NCBI RefSeq assembly: GCF_000341345.1
Contig: NC_020302.1
Location: 1,158,075-1,222,074, forward strand
Reading direction: 5' to 3'
DNA from: Corynebacterium halotolerans YIM 70093 = DSM 44683
GTDB taxonomy: Bacteria > Actinomycetota > Actinomycetes > Mycobacteriales > Mycobacteriaceae
DNA: 64,000 nucleotides
Positions 7,901 to 15,739 of this stretch are shown here, in pieces (position 1 is the first letter of the stretch; each line of letters begins with the position of its first letter). The notes under the pieces are model-generated. The model saw only the letters and a list, made by a program, of their open reading frames with translations. It did not search any database and was not told where the DNA came from. The position numbers and the translations under genes are program-made.

Positions 7901-9409
7901 TCAGAGCCGCTTCAGGTCGCCAACCGCGGGCCCCTCGAGCAGCGTGCCGTCGGCGGTGAATCGGGAGCCGTGCAGCGGGCAGTCCCAGGACTCCTCCGCG
8001 TCGTTCCAGGCCAATGTTCCACCCAGGTGCGGACAGGTCAGGCTCACCCGGCAGGCCTGACCGTTGACGGTCGCCTCACCGACGGGGCGCAGGCCCTCCC
8101 GGCCGACGTTCGCGTCGCTGTCGTCGGTGGTGGAGTCGTCCGGGCCGTCTCCCCGGTCGTCGCCTGCCCCCGTGACCGCCTGCACCAGATTACTCACCTG
8201 CGAGGTTGTCGCACCGCTCTGCATCTGCGCGGTGGTCTTCGCCGTGCCCAGGGTGGAGGGGGACCCGAAGGTCACCCGCCCCGGCCGCTCGAGTACGAGG
8301 TCGGCCACCTGGTGGGCCGCGGCCGGGGCCGAGGTCATGCCCCACTTGCTGTACCCACCGGCGAAGTGGACCAGTCCCTCGCCCCAGTGGAGGGTCTCCA
8401 CCATGGGCACCATGCTGACGGGGTGGTAGTCCTGGGCGGACCAGCCGTGGGTGCGGCGCGTGCCGGGGAAGTGCTCGGTGGTCCAGTTCTCGATCTCCGT
8501 CAGCCGCTCCACGGTGCTGCGGGATTGACCCGTCCGGTGCCCGTACCCACCGACCAGGAGCTTCGTCTCTTCACCCAGCGTGTGGGTGCGCAGCGAGACG
8601 GACGGGGACTCCACCGAGATGAACATCCCGTCGGGCAGGGCGGCGTTCGGGGCGGGATCGAAGGCGCACAGGTAGGAGCGCTGGGGCACCAGCTCCATGG
8701 TGGTGGTGCGTTTGTCCAGGATCGGGGTGGCCGTGGCGAGGACGACCCGGTCGGCGGTCAGATCACCGGCCGAGGTACTGATCTCCACCCGGGACGGGGC
8801 CTCGCGGGGCAGGACCTCGGTGACGCGGGCCTGCTCCGTGATGGTCGCGCCGGCGTCCGTGACCGCCCGGCACAGCGCGGAAAGCAGGTCGGCGGGGTTG
8901 AGCTGGAGCTGCTCCGGCAACTCTACGGCGGCCTGCACGGGGAAGGGGGTGACCAGGTTGTCGTGGAGAACGGTGGGCAGTCCCAGATCGTGGGCCGCTC
9001 GGTGCTCGGCCTCGACCTGCTGCACGCCCTTCTCCGTGGCGGCGAAGGTGAAGGCGCTGGTGGTGTGAGTGTCCACACCATGGTCCCGGCAGAACTCGCG
9101 CAGCCAGTCCTGGCCGAGCCGGCTGGCACTCAGGTAGTCGGCCGCCAGCTCCTTGTTGTGGGTCCTGGTCAGCGTCGACAGGCGGGTGCCCTGCAGCAGG
9201 GTGGTCTTGGCGGTGGTGGCCCCGCTGGCGCCCGCACCCACCTGGCGGGCCTCAAGCACGGCGACGCTGCGGCCGGCCTCGGCGAGCAACAGCGCGGTGA
9301 TCAGGCCGGTGAACCCGGCGCCGACGACCGCGACGTCGACGTGTGCGCTGGTGGGGAACGGGGAGGTGGGATAGTCCGGGGCGTGGTCATGCCACAGAGA
9401 CGTGCTCAT
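7901..9409 (-). CDS. FAD-dependent oxidoreductase with C-terminal Rieske domain
   Basis: A 502-residue two-domain redox protein. The N-terminus is a DAO-type FAD domain with the dinucleotide motif VGAGFTG near residue 30, followed by EA at the end of the second strand and a GASGATTAK segment. The last 60 residues form a Rieske [2Fe-2S] domain, with ligands in CPH and CPLH spaced by 15 residues (CxH-x15-CxxH). Such fusions are cytosolic and usually have unknown substrates. The start codon shares one base with the stop of the zinc dehydrogenase gene, so the two are translationally coupled. This places an electron-transfer flavoprotein directly with a dehydrogenase and a TPP enzyme. Confidence 0.9.
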   Translation of the reverse strand: MSTSLWHDHAPDYPTSPFPTSAHVDVAVVGAGFTGLITALLLAEAGRSVAVLEARQVGAGASGATTAKTTLLQGTRLSTLTRTHNKELAADYLSASRLGQDWLREFCRDHGVDTHTTSAFTFAATEKGVQQVEAEHRAAHDLGLPTVLHDNLVTPFPVQAAVELPEQLQLNPADLLSALCRAVTDAGATITEQARVTEVLPREAPSRVEISTSAGDLTADRVVLATATPILDKRTTTMELVPQRSYLCAFDPAPNAALPDGMFISVESPSVSLRTHTLGEETKLLVGGYGHRTGQSRSTVERLTEIENWTTEHFPGTRRTHGWSAQDYHPVSMVPMVETLHWGEGLVHFAGGYSKWGMTSAPAAAHQVADLVLERPGRVTFGSPSTLGTAKTTAQMQSGATTSQVSNLVQAVTGAGDDRGDGPDDSTTDDSDANVGREGLRPVGEATVNGQACRVSLTCPHLGGTLAWNDAEESWDCPLHGSRFTADGTLLEGPAVGDLKRL

Positions 9410-10620
9410 CAGTTCTCACTCTCCCCGCCCGGGGTTCCCGGCTTCGCCTGCGGGTCCAAGACGACCTTGATGCAGCCGTCCTCCTTCTTCTGGAATTTCT
9501 CGTAGGCCTCCGGCCCCTCGCTCAGCGGCACCCGGTGGGTGACGAGGTCGTCGACGCCGAGGGGGTCGGCGGGATCCTCGACCAGGGGCAGGATGTCGTC
9601 GATCCAGGCCTTGACGTTGCACTGTCCCATACGCAGCTGAATCTGCTTGTCGAAGAGTGTGAGCATCGGCATCGGGCTGGCCGTTCCGCCGTAGACACCG
9701 GACAGGGAGAGCGTGCCGCCGCGGCGGACCAGGTCGATGGAGGAGTGCAGGGCGCCCAGGCGGTCAAGGCCGGCGGTCTTCATCATCTTGCGTCCCACGG
9801 CGTCGGGAAGCATGCCGACGGCCTGGTGGGCGACCTTGCCGACCGGGGAGCCGTGGGCCTCCATGCCGACCGCATCGACGACGCCGTCGGGACCGCGGCC
9901 CTCGGTGGCGTCGCGGATGGCGTCATTGGTGTCCTCACCGAAGTCGAAGACCTCGACACCGTGGCGGGCGGCCATGGCGCGGCGCTCGGGCACCGGGTCG
10001 ATGCCGAACACCCGCGCACCCAGGTGGCGGCCGATGCGGGCGGACATCTGGCCGATGGGCCCCAGCCCGAACACCGCCAGCGTGTCGCCTTCGCCGACGT
10101 CGGCGTACTTCACGGCCTGCCAGGCGGTGGGCAGCACGTCGCTGAGGAAGAGGTAGCGGTGGTCGGGAAGCTCGTCACCGACCTTGATCGGGTTGAAGTT
10201 CGCGTGCGGGACCCGCAGGTACTCCGCCTGCCCACCCGGCACTGAGCCGTAGAGCCGGGAGTAGCCGAACAGGCTGGCTCCGGAGCCGTGTTCCCTGACC
10301 TGGGTGGTCTCGCACTGTGTGTACAGGCCGCGCCGACACATCCAGCAGGACCCACAGGCGATGGGGAACGGGATGACCACCCGGTCGCCGACCGAGAGGT
10401 TGGAGGCCGAACCGGCCTCGACGACGCGTCCCATCGGCTCGTGGCCGATGATGTCACCTTCGTCCATGAACGGGCCGAGCACCTCGTAGAGGTGAAGGTC
10501 CGAGCCGCAGATCGCCGTCGAGGTCACCTCGATGATCGCGTCGTTGTCCTCACGGAGTACCGGGTCAGGTACGGTCTCGACACTCACGTTTCGCTTTCCT
10601 TGCCAGGTCAGTGCTTTCAC
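9409..10620 (-). CDS. Zinc-dependent alcohol dehydrogenase, formaldehyde-dehydrogenase-like
   Basis: A 403-residue medium-chain dehydrogenase. Catalytic zinc ligands are Cys38 (AICGSDLH) with His60-Glu61 (GHEPMG). The structural zinc site is Cys89, Cys92, Cys95 and Cys103. The NAD-binding fold has FGLGPIGQ. Insertions around residues 215-300 resemble the glutathione-independent formaldehyde dehydrogenase branch rather than simple ADHs. The GTG start is supported by GGAGGG seven bases ahead. That ribosome site overlaps a perfect palindrome (CCTGTACAGG at 10631-10640) also found upstream of odhA. The actual aldehyde or alcohol substrate is not known. Confidence 0.9.
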   Translation of the reverse strand: MKALTWQGKRNVSVETVPDPVLREDNDAIIEVTSTAICGSDLHLYEVLGPFMDEGDIIGHEPMGRVVEAGSASNLSVGDRVVIPFPIACGSCWMCRRGLYTQCETTQVREHGSGASLFGYSRLYGSVPGGQAEYLRVPHANFNPIKVGDELPDHRYLFLSDVLPTAWQAVKYADVGEGDTLAVFGLGPIGQMSARIGRHLGARVFGIDPVPERRAMAARHGVEVFDFGEDTNDAIRDATEGRGPDGVVDAVGMEAHGSPVGKVAHQAVGMLPDAVGRKMMKTAGLDRLGALHSSIDLVRRGGTLSLSGVYGGTASPMPMLTLFDKQIQLRMGQCNVKAWIDDILPLVEDPADPLGVDDLVTHRVPLSEGPEAYEKFQKKEDGCIKVVLDPQAKPGTPGGESEN

Positions 10621-10630
10621 TTCGATCCCT

Positions 10631-10640
10631 CCTGTACAGG
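10631..10640. promoter_or_regulatory. Palindrome CCTGTACAGG upstream of the dehydrogenase gene
   Basis: A perfect 10-bp palindrome directly upstream of the GTG start at 10620, overlapping its ribosome site. The same bases plus two flanking ones (CCTGTACAGGGT) recur upstream of odhA at 63816-63827. It may be an operator or chance. Confidence 0.35.
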
Positions 10641-10707
10641 GTGGTCGTCGGGGTGGCGTGGGGCGCAGCGGTTATGAAGTTGTGGTGGTGGAACAGCCGG
10701 CGGGAAC

Positions 10708-11220
10708 TCAGCCCCCGGTGGACGGGTCAGCCGTGGCCTGCATCCCGGTGTGCAGGAGCGCCAGGGCTCGGTCCTCGGTCTGGGCGAGGATCTCGGGCGG
10801 GTCGCCGGGGAAGTGGTGCAGCTGAGTGCGCATCTCGCCGCGGACGAGGACCGCGAGCCACGTCGTGCCGGGCGGGTTGCCCTCCTGTTCACCGGGACCG
10901 CCGCAGCCGGATGCGGCGATCACCGCGTCGGCGGTCATCAGCTCGGCGACGCCCTCGGCCATCGCCTTCACCGCCGACTCGGTGATCACCGGCTGGCCCT
11001 CCGGGACCCCGAGGACCTCGTACTTGATCCGGGTCTCGTAACTGACGACGCCCCCGGCGAACCATTCGGAGGAGTCCGGTGCCGCGGACAGCTGGCTGGC
11101 GATCTTGCCGCCGGTCAGTGACTCCGCGACCGCCACCGTGAAGCCGTGTTCGCCCGCCAGCGTTGAAATCTCGGCGGCGGTGGCGGCTGCGGCCGCCTCG
11201 GCGGCGTCGGAGTGGGGCAT
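10708..11220 (-). CDS. CinA C-terminal domain protein (PncC-like nicotinamide-nucleotide amidase)
   Basis: A 170-residue stand-alone CinA-C domain. The motif AESLTGGKIASQL near residues 31-43 and the following GGVVSYETRIKYEVLGV are typical of the COG1546 family, which deamidates NMN to nicotinic acid mononucleotide. A GCGGPGEQEGNPPGT loop matches the family's glycine-rich catalytic loop. The core genome of most corynebacteria already has a CinA homologue next to pgsA/recA, so this is likely an extra accessory copy. The ribosome site is weak. It lies 87 bases ahead of the zinc dehydrogenase gene and may share its transcript. Confidence 0.85.
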   Translation of the reverse strand: MPHSDAAEAAAAATAAEISTLAGEHGFTVAVAESLTGGKIASQLSAAPDSSEWFAGGVVSYETRIKYEVLGVPEGQPVITESAVKAMAEGVAELMTADAVIAASGCGGPGEQEGNPPGTTWLAVLVRGEMRTQLHHFPGDPPEILAQTEDRALALLHTGMQATADPSTGG

Positions 11221-11328
11221 GTCGGTCTCGTCCGTTTCTGGTCGTCGCCCGGCGATCCGGCGGGCGCTGCCGCGCCGCCGGATTGCCGGGATGGTCAGGG
11301 CGTCGGTTTCGGTGCGGTGCCGGTGGGG

Positions 11329-11499
11329 CTAGTAGTTGGCCGGGGCATCGCTGCCCGGGAAGGACTCCTCGCCCCACTCGTCGGCCAGTTCCTGCTTGTC
11401 CTTCGGGCCCTGCTGGTGCTTCTCGGCGTCCTTGCCGGAGTGGGTGGCGGCGTCCTCGTCGGTCCGCTCCGGATCGGCGTTCTTGTCCTGGTCAGCCAT
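11329..11499 (-). CDS. 56-residue hydrophilic protein with ESFPGSD tail
   Basis: A very hydrophilic, probably disordered protein rich in Asp, Lys and Glu. Its C-terminal part, ADEWGEESFPGSDAPANY, matches a short conserved tail seen in many small actinobacterial and proteobacterial proteins of unknown function, usually written ESFPASDPPS. The ATG at 11499 is chosen over an upstream in-frame start at 11607 because AAAGGA lies seven bases before it and the upstream residues look random. It sits between the epimerase-ferritin gene and the CinA-like gene on the same strand. No function is claimed. Confidence 0.7.
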   Translation of the reverse strand: MADQDKNADPERTDEDAATHSGKDAEKHQQGPKDKQELADEWGEESFPGSDAPANY

Positions 11500-11551
11500 G
11501 GTGTTGTCCTTTCTATCGCGGTAACTATCTGCGTGAACGGGGCCGTGTGAT

Positions 11552-13207
11552 CTAATCCCAGAAGATGTGTCGGTCATCACGGAACGCTCGTATACGAGCA
11601 TACGCATGAATCTCGTCGAATGCCGCGATCTGTCGCCGCGAGGCCTCGATCAGCCCATCGAAGACCTCGGGGTCCAGATTCAGATCCTCCGCGTGCTCGC
11701 GGAGGGTCTGCCAACCGCCCAGCTTGCCCTGCACAGCGCCGCGCATCAGCTCGGTCTCCAGCAGCATCGTCATCGGCGAGCGGCTGAGCGCCCGGCCGTT
11801 GCCCTTGAGACGGCCGACCCGTTCGCCGGCCCAGGCGACCGCCTGCCGGTAGGGCATCTGCTTCATCCCCAGATCGTGGATCAGCTGCTTCAGGAACGCC
11901 TGTTCCGTCCTGACCTCGGCCGCCACGGTCGACAGCTCGGCGTAGACCGGGGTGTCGATGAAATCATTGGCCATCCGGGCGATGCGGTTCGCCCCGGCGG
12001 TCGCGCCGGTCAGGTGGTCCGAGAGGTAGAGGTTGAGCAGGTCCTTGGTGAACTCTTCCGGCAGGTCCTCGGGGCCGTCGTCCGGGGACCGCCTGCCGCC
12101 TGTGTCGGCGCCGCGGCCGGCGGGCTCACCGGTGCCGGGCACCGGGGCGTCCTGCGGGTCCCGGGGCCGCAGCACCTGCGTGGCCCGGCCACGGCCCTCG
12201 ATCAGTCCCTCGAGTAGCTCGGACAGCGCCTCGGCGGCGGTGTGCCGGGGCTGCCAGTCGAGTTCCCGTTTCGCCCGGGAGTTGTCCATCATCGGCACCT
12301 GCATGCCCATGTCGAGCCAGCCCTCGTCGGCGGGGACCATTCCGGACTTGTGGGCGGCGACCAAACCGGCGCGCACCACGGCCGGGGGCAGTTCGATGAC
12401 CCGGCCGTGGTCCACGACCTCGGCCAGTTCCTTCGGGCCGAGCAGGTCATCGGCGCAGATGTTGAAGGCGCCCGGCGCCTGCTTGACGACGGCCGCCGCG
12501 TACGCACGACCGACGTCGTCCGAGTGGACCGCCTGCACCACCAGCCCCTTGGGCACGGGCATGACCGGCAGTTTGCCCGCACGCAGCGCCTGGACGGGCA
12601 GCTGGGTGCCCAGGAAGTAGCGCTGGATCGCGGAGGCGGCATCGGCCTGGAACGTCAGTGCCGGACGGAGTCGGGTGACCGTGATCTCGGGGTGCTCGGC
12701 GACCAGCCGGTCGAGCACCCGTTCCTGGTCCGCCTTGTCGATGCTGTAGTGGGAGGGTGCGATGCCCCCGGCGGGCCAGTCCTCATCGCGCAGGGGAGGG
12801 GTGCCGCCGGTGCCGCGGGCTTCGTCGGGGGAGTAGACACCGACCGACGAGGCGGCGACGAGATGCGGCACACCGGCGGCGGCCACCGCGGCGGCGACGC
12901 GCTCGGTGCCGTCGACGTTGACCCGGCGCAGCAGCTCGCGGTCATCGTTGGGCTGGATGAGCCAGGCCAGGTGGATCACGGCGTCGACGCCGCGGAAGAT
13001 CTCACCCAGTTCGGTGGCGACGTCCTCGGCGGTGCTGGCGGCGGCGATGTCGACTGTCCGCCAGCGGCAGCCGGAGTAGGGCTCGACGGTGGTGTCGGGC
13101 AGACGCCGGGCGACTCCGATGATCTCGGTGACTTCGGGGGTGTCCTTGAGCGCCCGGAGGACCGCGGTACCCGCGTTTCCGGTGGCGCCGATGACTACGA
13201 CTCGCAT
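11552..13207 (-). CDS. NAD-dependent epimerase fused to a ferritin-like helical domain
   Basis: A 551-residue fusion. Residues 1 to about 350 form an extended SDR: the dinucleotide motif GATGNAG is at 7-13, and YSIDK gives the catalytic Tyr and Lys. A Pro/Gly/Asp-rich linker of about 40 residues follows. Residues of roughly 390-550 are strongly helical, start with LLNLYLSDHLTGATAG and look like the ferritin-like four-helix proteins found alone in other actinobacteria. AGGAG sits just ahead of the ATG. The SDR part may act on a sugar nucleotide of the cluster, possibly as the missing heptose 6-epimerase, though its N-terminus is not typical HldD. Confidence 0.8.
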   Translation of the reverse strand: MRVVVIGATGNAGTAVLRALKDTPEVTEIIGVARRLPDTTVEPYSGCRWRTVDIAAASTAEDVATELGEIFRGVDAVIHLAWLIQPNDDRELLRRVNVDGTERVAAAVAAAGVPHLVAASSVGVYSPDEARGTGGTPPLRDEDWPAGGIAPSHYSIDKADQERVLDRLVAEHPEITVTRLRPALTFQADAASAIQRYFLGTQLPVQALRAGKLPVMPVPKGLVVQAVHSDDVGRAYAAAVVKQAPGAFNICADDLLGPKELAEVVDHGRVIELPPAVVRAGLVAAHKSGMVPADEGWLDMGMQVPMMDNSRAKRELDWQPRHTAAEALSELLEGLIEGRGRATQVLRPRDPQDAPVPGTGEPAGRGADTGGRRSPDDGPEDLPEEFTKDLLNLYLSDHLTGATAGANRIARMANDFIDTPVYAELSTVAAEVRTEQAFLKQLIHDLGMKQMPYRQAVAWAGERVGRLKGNGRALSRSPMTMLLETELMRGAVQGKLGGWQTLREHAEDLNLDPEVFDGLIEASRRQIAAFDEIHAYARIRAFRDDRHIFWD

Positions 13208-13218
13208 GAGGGTCTCCT

Positions 13219-14163
13219 TCAGCGGTGGTGGGTCGGGGTGGATGATCGGGGATCGGACTGTCGGCCGGGGTGGGACCCGGGGTCGGGGATGGTCTCACCC
13301 CCGAAACTACCGTCAAGTAGCTCGGTGGCTTCGGTGCTCCGGTCGGTCACCGTGGTCGGGGCCTCCAGATGGACGGCCCCCGAGGGCAGCACCGCGCCGC
13401 CGCCGTGGCGTTCCAGCACCCGCCACTGGGCGAGCACGTCCTCGCCGGCGTGCTCCGGGGGCAGCTCAGACCAGAAGTCGAAGCCCCCGCACTCGATGAG
13501 CCGGGCGCGGTCGAAGAGCACGCAGCCGCCCACCCAGGCGACCTTGTAGACGAGGAAATCCTCCCCGCCGAAGTCCTGCCGGTCGGCGATGTGGCAGAGG
13601 TTGGCGGCATTGTGCAGCTGCCACCGCTCGTGCGCCGGGCCGGAGTCGGGGATGGGCTCCGGTTCGATCCGCCCCTCCCAGAGTTCGAAGGGGCGCCACT
13701 GCGCCGGGCGTTCATCGTCCAGGTAGGACAGGCCCTGCACGGCCGAGCCGATGAAACCACCCCCGTAGCGGGACAACGCCTCGCGCATCCGGGTCAGCGT
13801 GCCCGGCTCGAGCCAGACGTCACTGTCGAGGAAGAGCACGAGCGGGGCGTGGCTGCGCTCGAGCAGGAAGTGGCGCTGCTGGGCCAGGCCGCGGCGGGGC
13901 AGGTTGCGCTCGCAGCGCACGGGGCGTCCCTGGGCCCGCAGCACCCGGAGCATCGCGGCCACCGAGTGCGTCTCCCAGACCGGTTCATCGGACTGGTCGG
14001 CCAGGATGACGCCGAAGTCGACGTCGGTCTGTCCGGCGAGTCCGGCGAGGGTGACCGCCAGCTCCGGGGTGCGCCCGTAGCAGGGGATGAGCACCTCCAG
14101 CGGCACCTCAGTGTCGTGCCCCCCGTCCGGGGCGGCCCACCGGGCGGAACTACGCGCGGGCAT
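13219..14163 (-). CDS. Family 2 glycosyltransferase
   Basis: A 314-residue GT-A fold enzyme. After a short leader the protein has LEVLIPCYGRTPEL, then a metal-binding acidic motif, LFLDSDVWLEPG, near residue 115, and later GGEDFLVYKVAWVGGCVLFD, with acidic candidates for the general base. There are no membrane segments, so it acts in the cytosol on a nucleotide sugar. The ATG at 14163 is preferred over a GTG six bases upstream because AGGAGG stands six bases before the ATG. It overlaps the end of the HldE-like gene by 14 bases, which suggests coupled expression and a role in the same glycan. Confidence 0.85.
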   Translation of the reverse strand: MPARSSARWAAPDGGHDTEVPLEVLIPCYGRTPELAVTLAGLAGQTDVDFGVILADQSDEPVWETHSVAAMLRVLRAQGRPVRCERNLPRRGLAQQRHFLLERSHAPLVLFLDSDVWLEPGTLTRMREALSRYGGGFIGSAVQGLSYLDDERPAQWRPFELWEGRIEPEPIPDSGPAHERWQLHNAANLCHIADRQDFGGEDFLVYKVAWVGGCVLFDRARLIECGGFDFWSELPPEHAGEDVLAQWRVLERHGGGAVLPSGAVHLEAPTTVTDRSTEATELLDGSFGGETIPDPGSHPGRQSDPRSSTPTHHR

Positions 14164-15739
14164 CGCCACCTCCTTCCCCGTTGAGCGCCCCGTTGAGCGC
14201 CGTCCGGCGGCGCATCCGCTCGACCACCGCGGTCGTCGAGTGGTCGGAGACGTAGTCCATGATGCGGACCTGGCCCCCGTGTGCCTCCACGACGGCGGTC
14301 TCGGCGAGCATCTCCGGGGTGTAGTCCCCGCCCTTGACGTAGATGTCCGGCTCGAGTTCGGAGATCAGCGGGATCGGGGTGTCGGTGGAAAAGGAGGTCA
14401 CGTAATCCACGCTGCTCAGCGAGGCCAATACCCCGGCTCGGTCGGACAGCGGGTTGACCGGGCGGTCCGGGCCCTTGAGCCGGCGCACCGAGTCATCGTC
14501 ATTGACCGCGACGATGAGCACGTCGCCGAGCTGCTTGGCCTTGTTGAGATAGGCGGTGTGGCCGCGGTGGAGCACGTCGAAGCAGCCGTTGGTCAGGATG
14601 ATCCGCTGCCCCGCCGCGCGGTGCTCGCGTACCCGGGCCAGCAGTTCGTCGGTGGGCACCAGCGCGTCGTGGACGTCGCTGAGGTGGCGTACCAGATCCC
14701 CGGTGGAACACAGCGAGGTGCCGAGCCGGTGGACCACGACGTCGGCCGCCGCCTGCGCCAGGTCCACCGCCGCGGGCACCGGCAGGTCCGCGGCCCGGGC
14801 CAGCGTCAACGCCGCCACGAAGGTGTCACCCGCGCCTGAGGCCTGTTTCTCGGTCGCCGGATTCGCCCAGGTACGGTGCACCAGGCCCGAGGCATCCACC
14901 AGGGCCGTGCCGTCCTTGTCGAGCGTGACGACCACCTGCCCGGCACCGGTGCGCTCCAGCAGATCGACGTGGTGGCGGACCACGGCGTCGACACGGTCCT
15001 TCCCGGCCCCCAGCCGGTCCTCCAGCACCGCCTCGGCCTCCCCGCAGTTCGGGGTGACCAGGTCGGGTCGGGCCGGCGCCCAGTGGCGTGGATCGTGGGC
15101 GTCGACGACCACCAGCGGCCGCTCGGCCAAGCTGCCCAACCGGGTGGCCAGTTCCGTGCGGTGCACCGCGCCGTCGTAGTCGCAGACCACCACGGCGTCG
15201 GTGTCGGTGGCGGCGGCGCACCCGGCGTCGGCCAGGCGGGCCAGGGCGCCGTCGGGGGCCTCACCGCAGGCGGTGTCCAGCCGGAACAGAACCTGCCCGT
15301 CGACGACGACGCGTGATTTCGTGGTCGTCTTCACCGCCGGATCGGCCAGGAGCAGTTCGGTGTCCACGCCTGCCTCGGTGAGCAGTTCGCGCAGCCGGGC
15401 CCCGGAGTCGTCGTCGCCGGTCAGACCGACCATGCGTACGCGCGCGCCGAGGGCGGCGAGATTCATGGCGGTGTTGGCGGCCCCGCCGGGGGCGAAGACC
15501 TCGTGGGTGCGGTCGACCACCGGGGCCGGGGCCTCGCGGGCCAGCCGCTCGCTGGTGCCGTAGATCCAGGTGTCCAGGATGACGTCGCCGATGACGGTGA
15601 CGGTCGGCGCCAGGGCGGCCAGCTGCAGCGGCATGTCCGGGTTCAGTTCGGTGGTGGCCCGCACCGCGGCGGGGCGGGCATCCGCCCGGCTGCCCGGCTG
15701 GCCGCCCGCCGTCGACGTGTGCTTCGTGGAGATGGTCAT
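14150..15739 (-). CDS. Bifunctional heptose-7-phosphate kinase / heptose-1-phosphate adenylyltransferase (HldE-like), copy 1
   Basis: A 529-residue protein with two catalytic units. An unusual N-terminal extension of about 45 residues is followed by a PfkB/ribokinase domain (about 48-360): VIGDVILDTW, the glycine-rich APGGAANTAMNLAALGA and the catalytic GAGDTF motif. From about residue 378 a nucleotidyltransferase domain starts with TNGCFDVLHRGH (HxGH type), then VNDDDSVRRLKG and KGGDYT. This order is that of HldE, which phosphorylates heptose-7-phosphate at C1 and, after GmhB acts, adenylates heptose-1-phosphate. The ATG overlaps the stop of the aldehyde dehydrogenase gene by four bases. A second copy lies at 19088-20449. 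Confidence 0.88.
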   Translation of the reverse strand: MTISTKHTSTAGGQPGSRADARPAAVRATTELNPDMPLQLAALAPTVTVIGDVILDTWIYGTSERLAREAPAPVVDRTHEVFAPGGAANTAMNLAALGARVRMVGLTGDDDSGARLRELLTEAGVDTELLLADPAVKTTTKSRVVVDGQVLFRLDTACGEAPDGALARLADAGCAAATDTDAVVVCDYDGAVHRTELATRLGSLAERPLVVVDAHDPRHWAPARPDLVTPNCGEAEAVLEDRLGAGKDRVDAVVRHHVDLLERTGAGQVVVTLDKDGTALVDASGLVHRTWANPATEKQASGAGDTFVAALTLARAADLPVPAAVDLAQAAADVVVHRLGTSLCSTGDLVRHLSDVHDALVPTDELLARVREHRAAGQRIILTNGCFDVLHRGHTAYLNKAKQLGDVLIVAVNDDDSVRRLKGPDRPVNPLSDRAGVLASLSSVDYVTSFSTDTPIPLISELEPDIYVKGGDYTPEMLAETAVVEAHGGQVRIMDYVSDHSTTAVVERMRRRTALNGALNGEGGGDARA

